A stretch of 64,000 nt of DNA from a bacterium C-53 (GTDB taxonomy: Bacteria; Bacillota; Clostridia; Lachnospirales; Lachnospiraceae). This document shows, in pieces, positions 52,345 to 61,315 of this stretch (positions are counted from its first letter, which is position 1; the number at the start of each line of letters is the position of its first letter). The DNA is taken from NCBI GenBank assembly GCA_003612525.1, contig RAZD01000021.1:1-64000 (forward strand), in the 5' to 3' direction. The position numbers were made by a program, and so were the translations under genes. The notes under the pieces are model-generated. The model did not search any database and was not told the origin of the DNA. It saw only the letters and a program-made list of their open reading frames with translations.

Positions 52345-54105
52345 TTATTTCTCCACTTTATTGATAGGAATTAAAAATGTAATGTCTGTACCCTGGCTGG
52401 GACTGCTTTTAATGGTATAAATATTTTGCGTTTCGTAAAAAATCTGCATTCTTTCAATTGTCCCTCTCAGGCCAAAACTTTTAGGATTGGTTTCAATTTT
52501 TGTCGTCATGATATCGTGTAGGACTGTTTCTGTCATGCCGACGCCATTGTCTGAAATACGAATGATGAAGTTATGAGTGTCTGTAAAGGCGCTTATCTTT
52601 ATAATTCCGGAATCACAGGCAGGAATAATGCCGTGGTAGATGGAATTTTCGACGAGAGGCTGGAGAATCAGTCTGGGAATTTTATAGGAGAGGACATTGT
52701 CCTGTAATTCATACTCATCTGTGAATGCATCAGGGAAGCGCATTTTTTGCAGTTTTAAATAGTTTTTTACGATATTAATCTCAGTGGACAGCAGGATAAT
52801 GTTGCTGCCTTTACTCAGACTTTCACGGTAATATTCGGACAGCGATAAGATCAGGTCATACGCTTGATCATTTTGCTGTGAGGTTACAAGGTATGAAATA
52901 GCATTTAAACTATTATACAGAAAATGAGGCTTAATCTGTTCTTGTAAGACGTTTAACTCGGCTTTCCGAAGCATTTTTTGCTCAGAGACTTTTGCATCAA
53001 GAAGATTTTGAATTTTGTCAACCATATCATTGTAAGCATTCTGTAGTTGTCCGATTTCATCATGATATGGGGTCACGTTAGCGTGATTAAAATTTCCGGT
53101 TTCAGATTTTTCCATTGCATTCATAAGACGGCAAAGAGGAGTTGTGATAAAATGATTGGTACTAAGTGCAATTAACATAAAAAAGCAGGAGCTGATAAGG
53201 AGAATCACAATGGAAATGACAATGAATGCTTTATATTGCGCTGTGAAACTGTGATAGTTAATCGCTGCAATATAATTCCATCCAAAGTTGGAATCCTGAA
53301 AGTTGAGTAAAAGATAACGATCCTTTCTGATCTGCACTGTATTATTTTCGGCGGCGGAATAGGCGGATTTATCTAAAAGCCAATGATTTAAATCATCATT
53401 GTAAAAAGGAAGAATTGTATTCGTTTCTGAAATTACACAAAAGTCGGAATATTCGCTGTTGTCATCGCGAGCGAATGAAAGGAGCGAATCTACAGAAACA
53501 TTAATAAACATGTAGCCCAGAGGATGGGCGTCTTCCGTGCTGTTTATGAGACGTATCAGGGTGATGTAGTTGCATCCGTCTTCAAACTTCAGACATCCCC
53601 CACCATTTATCTCCAGAATAGGGGCCCCCTTTTTGCTTACAACTTTTTCATACCAGGACGTGCTTTCAGGAGCCTCCATAGCCGCAAGCGGCAACTCGTA
53701 TCTTGCTGCGCCTTCATATGTGCCGGATGAGTCCATGATAATGATGGAAGATACGAGTGGCATGGATTCCAGTGATAAATAGAGAGAGTTGCGCAGTTGT
53801 TTCGACACAATCGCGTATGCAGATCGGTTTGTATTTTGAAGGTAATTCTGCACTTCCGCAGTACCAAGCAGATACGTTGATGTTTTTGAGATCGTAGACA
53901 GAGAGTGGTCTACGTTTCGTGAAACAGTCTCAATCGTCTGGGAGGTCAGGCCGGCAATTGTTTTCTGCTCTTCGCGTGAAAAGAAACCATATAAAATTAA
54001 GAGGTTGCACGAAATACAGAAAAATATCAGGGCGGTATATATATATTTCAGTTTTGAAGTTAATGAAAGATTAAAAAAAGCAGCCTTTTTCCTGGAAAAA
54101 TACAT
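52345..54105 (-). CDS. Sensor histidine kinase (YesM-like)
   Basis: 586 residues. Membrane helix at about 19-40 (YIYTALIFFCISCNLLILYG), a large extracellular sensor region to about 300, second helix (FIVISIVILLISSCFFMLIA), HAMP linker, His_kinase domain with the phospho-His in EQIKPHFLYNSLNAISYL, and HATPase with LQPLVENSIYHGI and ISDNGVGMTE. Start at 54105 (MYFSRKKAAFFNL); the longer frame to 54231 would overlap the upstream gene's end and add a non-membrane tail. Partner of the AraC-type regulator. Confidence 0.9.
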   Translation of the reverse strand: MYFSRKKAAFFNLSLTSKLKYIYTALIFFCISCNLLILYGFFSREEQKTIAGLTSQTIETVSRNVDHSLSTISKTSTYLLGTAEVQNYLQNTNRSAYAIVSKQLRNSLYLSLESMPLVSSIIIMDSSGTYEGAARYELPLAAMEAPESTSWYEKVVSKKGAPILEINGGGCLKFEDGCNYITLIRLINSTEDAHPLGYMFINVSVDSLLSFARDDNSEYSDFCVISETNTILPFYNDDLNHWLLDKSAYSAAENNTVQIRKDRYLLLNFQDSNFGWNYIAAINYHSFTAQYKAFIVISIVILLISSCFFMLIALSTNHFITTPLCRLMNAMEKSETGNFNHANVTPYHDEIGQLQNAYNDMVDKIQNLLDAKVSEQKMLRKAELNVLQEQIKPHFLYNSLNAISYLVTSQQNDQAYDLILSLSEYYRESLSKGSNIILLSTEINIVKNYLKLQKMRFPDAFTDEYELQDNVLSYKIPRLILQPLVENSIYHGIIPACDSGIIKISAFTDTHNFIIRISDNGVGMTETVLHDIMTTKIETNPKSFGLRGTIERMQIFYETQNIYTIKSSPSQGTDITFLIPINKVEK

Positions 54106-54130
54106 GCTTTTACTCTCGCTTTCTAAATAA

Positions 54131-54925
54131 TTAGTACAGGTTGCTGTAGTCCGGAAAATCCTCATGATTTTCCGGGGAAGGTTCATCTGCCGTTTCCTGC
54201 CTGCCAAAAGGATAGCGGCCGGAAATATCAAGGTAAAAGAGCGCGGAAGTACAATTTATATAGGAATTAATCCACAAATATGCGATACCGCATGTGAGAA
54301 GGCCTAAAAACATCCAGCCCAGAAACGAGACCATCATATAAAAATAGCGGAATTTGTTTCCCGTCATCAGGCGGCGGCTTTCCCGAAGAAGCTCCGTCAC
54401 AGAGAGATGATCTTTGTTGTCGGCAAGCAGAGCGATTGCGAAACTGTACGTAAGTGAAAAGTAAAAGAAAACAAGAATACCGAGTACCAGCGCAACCGTA
54501 AACAGTACAATGAGAATCGTGCGTTTCAATAAAATATAGGCAGCCAGAAAACCAATAAATGGCAGCAGGCAGCCAAAACCAATCAGTGAAAGGATCAGTT
54601 CAATGAGTATTGCCTTGTCAGGGTGGTGTGAAAACCCATAGAACAGGTCTGAAATATTGAAAGGCCGATTCTGGCAGATATTCAGATAAAACCGGTAGAC
54701 ACCGACGGAAAAAATGCAGGTGACCAAAGAGAGAAGAAACTGGACAATATAAAAGACAACGATTCCGAAAATTGTATTTGTGTCGATTGTAAATTCACAT
54801 GCAATGCCGATAAAGATGGAAATTGCATTCAGCGTAATGGCGAGCACAATGGCGGTGCCGTATTTTCCAAGCATATATTCGCGTGCCATTGCTTTTAGGT
54901 CTGACACAGATTGTGTATGTTTCAT
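54131..54925 (-). CDS. DUF975 family membrane protein
   Basis: 264 residues with about six membrane segments and the DUF975 pattern: SVSDLKAMAREYMLGKYGTA, then NRPFNISDLFYGF, LLRESRRLMTGNKFRYFYMM and GIAYLWINSYINCTSALFYL. Function unknown. It ends 25 bp before the histidine kinase start and 23 bp after the preceding gene, so all four minus-strand genes may be one transcript. GGAGG precedes ATG. Confidence 0.85.
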   Translation of the reverse strand: MKHTQSVSDLKAMAREYMLGKYGTAIVLAITLNAISIFIGIACEFTIDTNTIFGIVVFYIVQFLLSLVTCIFSVGVYRFYLNICQNRPFNISDLFYGFSHHPDKAILIELILSLIGFGCLLPFIGFLAAYILLKRTILIVLFTVALVLGILVFFYFSLTYSFAIALLADNKDHLSVTELLRESRRLMTGNKFRYFYMMVSFLGWMFLGLLTCGIAYLWINSYINCTSALFYLDISGRYPFGRQETADEPSPENHEDFPDYSNLY

Positions 54926-54948
54926 AAATGTTCCTCCATTTTTTTCAA

Positions 54949-55371
54949 TTAAAATGTATCCTCGGGGAAGGGGGAATAGCGATCAAGACCATTCTCTTCA
55001 GGAGTGAAGGGAAAAATACTGTTTAAATCATTCTCAAAGTCACTTCCATAAATTTGCTCATAAAGGGTTTCATACTGTTCCATAAGCTGGGGATTCGAAA
55101 GTACCGTATACACGGAAGTAATCATAATGCCAGCTGCAAGAACAATTCCGATGCTGCCGAGTGTGAGACCGGCTTTGGCGACGGATAGGATTCTGCGTTC
55201 TTTCCCTTTTGACAAAAGTGCGAATACAATGGCAAAACCTCCGAAGATAAAACTCGGAAACATGCAGAGAAGTCCGGCAAGCGACAGAATGCCGCACACC
55301 AGCGCGCCAATAGCCATGCCGTTTCCCTTCGGCGGTGTATTTTGTGTATTGTCAGGTGTCGAGTAGTCCAT
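54949..55371 (-). CDS. DUF4190-like small membrane protein
   Basis: 140 residues. A Pro/Gln/Asn-rich head (residues 1-17), then GMAIGALVCGILSLAGLLCM and a second hydrophobic segment GLTLGSIGIVLAAGIMITSV, the usual pair of DUF4190 proteins, followed by an acidic extracellular or cytosolic tail. Function unknown. GGAGG precedes the ATG. First gene of the minus-strand group; a TTGTCA-17-TATAAT promoter lies upstream. Confidence 0.8.
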   Translation of the reverse strand: MDYSTPDNTQNTPPKGNGMAIGALVCGILSLAGLLCMFPSFIFGGFAIVFALLSKGKERRILSVAKAGLTLGSIGIVLAAGIMITSVYTVLSNPQLMEQYETLYEQIYGSDFENDLNSIFPFTPEENGLDRYSPFPEDTF

Positions 55372-55418
55372 AAGATGCCTCCATCATAATAACTTGATTT
55401 TCACTTATAACTCTAGTG

Positions 55419-55447
55419 ATTATAGCATTTTACGGGACGATTGACAA
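55419..55447 (-). promoter_or_regulatory. Promoter of the DUF4190-DUF975 gene group
   Basis: Minus strand TTGTCA (55447-55442), 17-bp spacer, TATAAT (55424-55419). Back to back with the tex promoter. Confidence 0.7.
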
Positions 55448-55454
55448 ATCCTTA

Positions 55455-55483
55455 TTGCTTCAAATCATTTTTTTTACTATAAT
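55455..55483 (+). promoter_or_regulatory. Promoter of tex
   Basis: TTGCTT 55455-55460, 17-bp spacer, TATAAT 55478-55483. Confidence 0.65.
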
Positions 55484-55572
55484 AGTAAAATACGGTGTGT
55501 AATACCGTTAAAGCAGATCGCAGAAGAATGCTGTGAGCAGTATACCAGGAAGGATGAAAGTAAGGTGCAAAA

Positions 55573-57924
55573 ATGGACATTTACGGAAAATTAACAGAAG
55601 AGCTTGGAATACAGAGATGGCAGGCAGAGGCTGCCGTAAAGCTGATTGATGAGGGAAATACGATTCCGTTTATCTCAAGATATCGAAAGGAAGTAACGGG
55701 GTCGCTGAATGATGAGGTCTTACGAAATCTTTTTGAACGCCTGAATTACCTTCGCAATCTGGAGGAGAAAAAGGAGCAGGTGCTTTCCAGCATAGAGGAA
55801 CAGGGAAAATTGACGGAGGAACTCAAAGCCCAGATTCTTGCGGCGGAAACGCTCGTGGTTGTGGATGATTTATACCGGCCGTATCGTCCGAAGAGGCGGA
55901 CACGGGCTACAATTGCGAAGGAAAAGGGACTGGAGGGGCTTGCAGATATCATACTTTTGCAGGAAACCGGTCAATCCATAGAGAAGGAGGCGGAGGCCTT
56001 CTTAAACGAAGAAAAAGAAGTGACAAGTGTGTCGGATGCAGTGAACGGCGCGAAGGATATTCTTGCGGAGATGGTTTCGGATGAGGCGGATTACCGTATT
56101 TATATCCGGGATATTACAATGAAGGAAGGCAGAATACTTTCGACGGCGAAAGATGAAAAAGCTGAGTCTGTCTATGAGATGTATTATAATTTTGAAGAGC
56201 CAGTCAGCAAAATTGCAGGGCATCGCGTGCTTGCCTTAAACCGCGGCGAAGCCGAAAAATTCCTTACGGTGAAGGTGGAGGCGCCGGAGGAGAGAATCCT
56301 TACTTTTCTGGCGAAGAAAGTGATTACAAAGGAGAATCCGAACACGGCTCCGGTGTTGCAGGCAGTGATAGAGGACAGTTATAAACGCCTGATCGCGCCG
56401 GCGATTGAGCGTGAGATCAGAAATGATCTGACAGAGAAGGCGGAGGACGGGGCGATTACCGTATTCGGAAAGAATCTGGAGCAGCTTCTGATGCAGCCTC
56501 CGATTGCGGGTCAGGTGGTTCTTGGCTGGGACCCGGCATTCCGTACGGGATGCAAGCTTGCAGTGGTTGACCCAACCGGAAAAGTGCTTGATACGAAGGT
56601 GATTTTCCCTACACAGCCACAGAATAAGGTTGAGGAGGCAAAGCGGGAGCTTAAGAAACTGATACAGAAATATAATATTTCTCTGATCTCTGTTGGGAAT
56701 GGAACGGCGTCAAGGGAGTCGGAGCAGGTGATCGTAGAGCTTTTGAAGGAGATACCGGAGAAGGTTCAGTATGTGATCGTAAACGAGGCGGGCGCTTCCG
56801 TTTATTCAGCGAGTAAACTTGCGACGGAGGAATTCCCGAATTTTGATGTGGGACAGAGAAGTGCGGCGTCGATTGCGCGGCGCATTCAGGACCCGCTTGC
56901 GGAACTTGTGAAAATCGACCCGAAGTCCATCGGTGTGGGACAATATCAGCATGATATGAATCAGAAGAAGCTTGGTGAAGCGTTAAATGGTGTGGTGGAA
57001 GATTGTGTGAATAAAGTCGGAGTAGACTTAAACACGGCGTCTGCTTCCCTGCTTGAATATATTTCCGGTATTTCGAAGGTGATCGCTAAGAATATTGTGG
57101 AGTACAGAGAGCAGAACGGACGCTTTACAAACCGGAAACAGCTTCTCAAGGTGGCAAAACTCGGTCCGAAAGCATTTGAACAGTGCGCAGGATTTATGCG
57201 CATTGCGGACGGCGATAATCCGCTTGACGCGACAAGTGTCCACCCTGAGTCGTACGAGGCGGCAGGGAAGCTGCTTTTAAAACTGAATCTTACAATGGAG
57301 GATGTGAAAGCGGCGCAGGCGAAGGCTGCAAAAGAGAAGGGAAGGGCAAAGACAGCGCCAAAACCACAGAAGCCGCAGAAAAAACAGGTTGTGATTAAAA
57401 ACCAGAATACCGCAATGGGCAAAGCGCTTTTGGAAGCGATGGGAGGCACGGCGCTTTTGGAAGAGACGAAAGGACCTGCTGCAATAGAAAGCGCCGGTGT
57501 GGGAAGTCTTGAAAAACGCGTGAAAGATAAGAAGAAAATAGCGCAGGAGCTTGGCATCGGTGAGATTACGCTCACGGATATCTTAAAGGAACTTGAAAAA
57601 CCGGCGCGTGACCCTCGTGATGATATGCCGAAGCCGATTTTAAGAAGCGATGTTCTTGATATGAAGGATTTAAAGCCGGGGATGATTCTGAAAGGAACGG
57701 TGCGAAATGTAATTGATTTCGGCGCTTTTGTTGACATCGGTGTGCATCAGGACGGACTTGTTCATATTTCGCAGATTACGGACCGCTTTATTAAACATCC
57801 ATTGGAAGCGGTCGCTGTAGGGGATATTGTGGATGTGCAGGTGCTCACGGTCGATGCGGCGAAAAAGAGGATTGGCCTTACGATGAAGATTCAGCAGTCG
57901 GTGGGAAAGAGTGCGTCAAAGTAG
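55573..57924 (+). CDS. tex: Tex-family RNA-binding transcription accessory protein
   Basis: 783 residues. Domains in order: N-terminal helical region (RWQAEAAVKLIDEGNTIPFI), central helices, YqgF RNase-H-like fold (VVLGWDPAFRTGCKLAVVDP), the SVGNGTASRESE loop, helix-hairpin-helix pair (DLNTASASLLEYISGISKVI), and a C-terminal S1 domain (GMILKGTVRNVIDFGAFVDI). Between them, at about 585-690, sits a Lys/Ala/Pro-rich linker with KAAKEKGRAKTAPKPQKPQK, longer than in typical Tex. Recent work links Tex to nucleic-acid binding in transcription and translation. Confidence 0.93.
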   Translation: MDIYGKLTEELGIQRWQAEAAVKLIDEGNTIPFISRYRKEVTGSLNDEVLRNLFERLNYLRNLEEKKEQVLSSIEEQGKLTEELKAQILAAETLVVVDDLYRPYRPKRRTRATIAKEKGLEGLADIILLQETGQSIEKEAEAFLNEEKEVTSVSDAVNGAKDILAEMVSDEADYRIYIRDITMKEGRILSTAKDEKAESVYEMYYNFEEPVSKIAGHRVLALNRGEAEKFLTVKVEAPEERILTFLAKKVITKENPNTAPVLQAVIEDSYKRLIAPAIEREIRNDLTEKAEDGAITVFGKNLEQLLMQPPIAGQVVLGWDPAFRTGCKLAVVDPTGKVLDTKVIFPTQPQNKVEEAKRELKKLIQKYNISLISVGNGTASRESEQVIVELLKEIPEKVQYVIVNEAGASVYSASKLATEEFPNFDVGQRSAASIARRIQDPLAELVKIDPKSIGVGQYQHDMNQKKLGEALNGVVEDCVNKVGVDLNTASASLLEYISGISKVIAKNIVEYREQNGRFTNRKQLLKVAKLGPKAFEQCAGFMRIADGDNPLDATSVHPESYEAAGKLLLKLNLTMEDVKAAQAKAAKEKGRAKTAPKPQKPQKKQVVIKNQNTAMGKALLEAMGGTALLEETKGPAAIESAGVGSLEKRVKDKKKIAQELGIGEITLTDILKELEKPARDPRDDMPKPILRSDVLDMKDLKPGMILKGTVRNVIDFGAFVDIGVHQDGLVHISQITDRFIKHPLEAVAVGDIVDVQVLTVDAAKKRIGLTMKIQQSVGKSASK

Positions 57925-57960
57925 AAGCTTGTTTTCCAGAAATTGTTCGGAAAAAATCTA

Positions 57961-57989
57961 TTGACAAAAAATACATAAGCGGGTAAGAT
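57961..57989 (+). promoter_or_regulatory. Promoter of the second FMN riboswitch transcript
   Basis: TTGACA 57961-57966, 17-bp spacer, TAAGAT 57984-57989, about 35 bp before the aptamer. Confidence 0.65.
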
Positions 57990-58020
57990 ACAATACGTAG
58001 TAATTTAACTGAACAGGAAA

Positions 58021-58151
58021 TTCTTCGGGGTCGGGTGAAAGTCCCAACCGGTGGTGAAGTCTCTTATGGAGAACGAGTCCACGACCCGCATGGCAACATG
58101 CGGCTGATTTGGTAGAATCCAAAACCGACAGTAAAGTCTGGATGAAAGAAG
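58021..58151 (+). promoter_or_regulatory. FMN riboswitch (RFN element) 2
   Basis: TTCTTCGGGGTCGGGTGAAA at the 5' side, GTCCCAACCGGTGGTGAAGT, a variable arm, GATTTGGTAGAATCC, AAAACCGACAGTAAAGTCTG and the closing GATGAAAGAAGAA. All RFN core blocks are present. It controls the RibU gene at 58317. Confidence 0.95.
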
Positions 58152-58181
58152 AAAATTGTCTGTATCTTTGTATGCATGACG

Positions 58182-58216
58182 ACTCCGGGTAATTTTATGT
58201 TATCCGGAGTTTTTTA
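58182..58216 (+). terminator. Riboswitch terminator before ribU copy 2
   Basis: ACTCCGGGTAA / TTATCCGGAGT stem followed by TTTTTT, between aptamer and gene. Confidence 0.85.
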
Positions 58217-58316
58217 TGTACATGGACGCAAAAATTATGATATGCCGTAACAGGATTTCCTGCACAAAAATCTGTACTTTTGAAGTACATAATTTAAGGA
58301 AAAGGGGAATAAGAGT

Positions 58317-58934
58317 ATGAGCAGTCAAACAGTAACAGTGAAAAACGACACAGGAACGACAAATGTAAGGAAGATGACAATGACGGGATTATTATCCGCT
58401 GTTGCATTTCTATTGATGTTCTTTGATTTCAGCGTGCCGCTGATGCCTGCGTTTATCAAAATGGATTTATCGGAGCTTCCGGCGCTGATTGGTTCGTTTG
58501 CTATGGGGCCGGTGGCAGGAGTGGTCATCTGCCTGATCAAGAATATTCTTCATCTGATGAAGACATCGACAGGCGGCGTCGGGGAACTCTCGAATTTTAT
58601 ACTGGGTGCTGTGTTTGTGTTTACGGCGGGAATGATTTATAAGAAAGTAAATACGAGAAAAGGCGCGCTGATCGGCTCACTTGCGGGAGCGGTGGTAATG
58701 GCAGTCGTCAGTATATTTTCAAATTATTATCTTGTGTATCCAGTATATACGGCATTTATGCCTATGGAAGCTATTATTGCCGCATATCAGGCAATCAATT
58801 CGAATATCCGGAATCTGTGGCAGGCGTTGGTTGTGTTTAATATGCCGTTTACATTTGTGAAGGCTATGTTCAGCGTTGCAATTACGTTTTTGGTGTATAA
58901 GAGAATTTCGCCGGTGATTAAAGGAAATCTGTAA
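58317..58934 (+). CDS. ribU: Riboflavin ECF transporter S component (RibU), copy 2
   Basis: 205 residues, about six membrane segments. KMTMTGLLSAVAFLLMFFDF at the start and FIKMDLSELPALIGSFAMGP, VAGVVICLIKNILHLMKTST are classical RibU marks (D-L-S-E-x-P). This copy is closer to the well-studied RibU than the one at 6544. It is under an FMN riboswitch and has AAAGGGG 10 bases before ATG. Works with the shared ECF module, not in this window. Confidence 0.93.
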   Translation: MSSQTVTVKNDTGTTNVRKMTMTGLLSAVAFLLMFFDFSVPLMPAFIKMDLSELPALIGSFAMGPVAGVVICLIKNILHLMKTSTGGVGELSNFILGAVFVFTAGMIYKKVNTRKGALIGSLAGAVVMAVVSIFSNYYLVYPVYTAFMPMEAIIAAYQAINSNIRNLWQALVVFNMPFTFVKAMFSVAITFLVYKRISPVIKGNL

Positions 58935-58951
58935 CTATACGCTATGGTGGA

Positions 58952-58989
58952 AAAGACCGGGACATGATTTGGTGTTCCGGTTTTTCTTT
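58952..58989 (+). terminator. Terminator after ribU copy 2
   Basis: ACCGGGACA / TGTTCCGGT stem with one G-T pair, followed by TTTTTCTTT. Confidence 0.75.
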
Positions 58990-59117
58990 ATTGAATTCGT
59001 CTGATTCAATAAATGAGATGAAAAAGCGCTTGATACTATGTCTGAATTCGTGTATCATAAACACATAATTCTATTTCTTATCATTTTTCCGGCATGTTCT
59101 GCCATAATTCCTGAGAA

Positions 59118-59159
59118 TTGAAAATTGAAACAGGGGATGCTATACTTAGAGATAAGTAT
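59118..59159 (+). promoter_or_regulatory. Promoter and palindromic operator of the helicase operon
   Basis: TTGAAA 59118-59123, 17-bp spacer, TATACT 59141-59146. A perfect palindrome ATACTTA-GAGA-TAAGTAT (59142-59159) covers the -10 and start site, fitting repression by a dimeric regulator. A second promoter-like pair (TTGATA-17-TATCAT, 59030-59058) lies further up. Confidence 0.7.
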
Positions 59160-59191
59160 CGTTGTAAAGAATTCTGACATGGAGGATTAGT

Positions 59192-61315
59192 ATGGTTACA
59201 GTTATTCATGGCGTTACATCGAAACAGGTGCTCGCAGACGAGATGATTGCGGTTCTGAATACAATGGATTTGGACGGATATTTTTATTTGGGGTATCCTG
59301 TTTTGGGAGGTATGGATGGCAAAATAAAGGTGGATGCGCTCTTGGTATGCAGACAATGCGGACTTGTGATTTTCGATCTTGAAATGTCATCCGCCGATGA
59401 AAATGGAATGGAAGATAAGCTTTCACTGTTAGATAATCTGTATAATAATATGGAAGCCAGATTGAAGCGATACGGTTACCTGTCAAACCGTAGAAAACTT
59501 CAGGTGCCTATTCATGTGATTTGCTATGCGCCGCGTTATGGAGCGTGCGGGGAAGAGATTTATCATTCGGGCCAGGCGGTAAAAGAACATCTGGAGAATC
59601 TTAACTGGGATGCAAGTGAGGATTATTACGATAAGCTCCTGGAAGCAATTCAGATGATTTCTCAGATCAAAAAGCGGGGCTGCCGGTCAAATCTTCAGAA
59701 TGTTTTCTCCAAAGGCTCAAAGTTGAAAATGCTTGAAAATCAGATTTCGTGTCTTGACAAGCAGCAGAGTAAGGCGGTGATTGAAACGGTTGACGGAGTT
59801 CAGCGGATTCGCGGACTGGCTGGCTCGGGAAAGACAATTGTGCTGGCCCTGAAGGTTGCCTACCTTTATACAACGTATGAGGAGAAGACGATTGCGGTTA
59901 CGTTTAACAGCAGGGCTTTAAAAGGGCAGTTTATACAGTTAATTACGAACTTTATTATTGAAAATACAAATGAGGAGCCGGATTGGGACCGGATTCGGGT
60001 TATTCATGCATGGGGAAGCAGGAATTCGGAAGGATTATACTTTAATTTCTGTAGGGCAAACAATTTGGTCTGCTATGATTACAATGATGCATGCCGGAAA
60101 TTTGGCCGTAATGAGTTGGCATTTGATAAGGTCTGCCAGGAGGCGGTGGAAATGGTGACTGCGCCTCGGACGCTGTACGATGTGATTTTGGTAGATGAAG
60201 CTCAGGATTTTTCGAAATATTTTTTACAGATGTGTTATATGTCTCTCCCGCCCCAAAGCCGCATGCTTGTTTATGCGTATGATGAACTGCAAAGCCTGGA
60301 TAATAAAAATGTCGAATCTCCGGAAATAATCTTTGGAAGCACAGATGGAAAGCCAAATGTGGTACTGGATAATGGCAACGGGAAAGAGGAGGATATTGTT
60401 CTGTCAAAATGTTACCGTAACTCGCGCCCTGTACTGATTACGGCACACAGCCTGGGATTTGGGATATACAGGGATAAGGAAGCGCGTGAGGTAACGGCGC
60501 TCGTTCAGTTATTCGAGGACAAAAAGCTTTGGGAGGACATAGGGTATACGATGGAGGAAGGCGTGATTGAGGACGGCAGACCTGTTACATTGTACAGAAC
60601 AGGTGAAAACAGTCCTGAATTTCTGGAGAATCATTCGCCGGTTGATGATTTGATTCAATTTAGAAAATTTGATTCTGCTGAGGAAGAGGCAAAGTGGGTT
60701 GTAGATGATATTGAAAGAAATTTAAAAGAGGAAGAATTAAGGTATCAGGATATAATGGTTGTCCATCCGGATCCCAGAACTACGAAAAGTTATGTGTCGT
60801 ATATCCGTGTAATGCTGATGGAGAGAGATATAAGATCACACATTGTAGGAGTGCAGACGACGCCCGATGATTTTTTTCAGGAGGATTCAATTGCGGTCTC
60901 GCAGATTTACAGGGCAAAGGGAAATGAAGCGGCGGTTGTCTATCTGATTAATGCGGATGTCTGTGCAAGAGGAGTCAATTTGTCACGAAAAAGGAATATA
61001 TTGTTCACTGCGATAACCAGATCAAAGGCGTGGGTGCGCGTCAGCGGCCTGGGGGAAAATATGGAACTTTTGATGAAGGAGTATGAAGAGGTGAAGAGCA
61101 GGAATTTCCGGTTGCAGTTTACGTATCCGGATGAACTGCAGAGGCAAAATATGCGTATCATTCACAGAGATATGACTCAAAATGAAATTCGTGATATTAA
61201 AAAAAGCAACGTCAGTCTGGCTGATATTCTGGAAAAAATTAAAAAAGGAGAAATACAGAAAGAAGACCTGGATGAGAATACAATAAAAGCGTTGAGGGAA
61301 GTGCTGTTTAATTGA
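59192..61315 (+). CDS. NERD-type UvrD/Rep-like helicase, candidate defence protein
   Basis: 707 residues. The N-terminal ~150 residues look like a nuclease-related (NERD-like) region with KVDALLVCRQCGLVIFDLEM, then a superfamily 1 helicase: Walker A in RIRGLAGSGKTIVLALKVAY (about 205-215), Walker B DVILVDEAQDFSKYF (about 333), YDELQSL, CYRNSRPVL, then QIYRAKGNEAAVVYLINAD and FTAITRSKAWVRVSG at the C-terminus. GGAGG precedes ATG. Its stop overlaps the TTG start of the DUF2290 gene (TTGA), so the two proteins are made together. Helicase-DUF2290 pairs recur in genomes near defence genes (from memory), but the mechanism is unknown. Confidence 0.85.
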   Translation: MVTVIHGVTSKQVLADEMIAVLNTMDLDGYFYLGYPVLGGMDGKIKVDALLVCRQCGLVIFDLEMSSADENGMEDKLSLLDNLYNNMEARLKRYGYLSNRRKLQVPIHVICYAPRYGACGEEIYHSGQAVKEHLENLNWDASEDYYDKLLEAIQMISQIKKRGCRSNLQNVFSKGSKLKMLENQISCLDKQQSKAVIETVDGVQRIRGLAGSGKTIVLALKVAYLYTTYEEKTIAVTFNSRALKGQFIQLITNFIIENTNEEPDWDRIRVIHAWGSRNSEGLYFNFCRANNLVCYDYNDACRKFGRNELAFDKVCQEAVEMVTAPRTLYDVILVDEAQDFSKYFLQMCYMSLPPQSRMLVYAYDELQSLDNKNVESPEIIFGSTDGKPNVVLDNGNGKEEDIVLSKCYRNSRPVLITAHSLGFGIYRDKEAREVTALVQLFEDKKLWEDIGYTMEEGVIEDGRPVTLYRTGENSPEFLENHSPVDDLIQFRKFDSAEEEAKWVVDDIERNLKEEELRYQDIMVVHPDPRTTKSYVSYIRVMLMERDIRSHIVGVQTTPDDFFQEDSIAVSQIYRAKGNEAAVVYLINADVCARGVNLSRKRNILFTAITRSKAWVRVSGLGENMELLMKEYEEVKSRNFRLQFTYPDELQRQNMRIIHRDMTQNEIRDIKKSNVSLADILEKIKKGEIQKEDLDENTIKALREVLFN

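Noticed and set aside
56961-57737. Long minus-strand frame opposite tex
   Set aside because: Antisense shadow of the tex gene in regular codon phase; no independent evidence.
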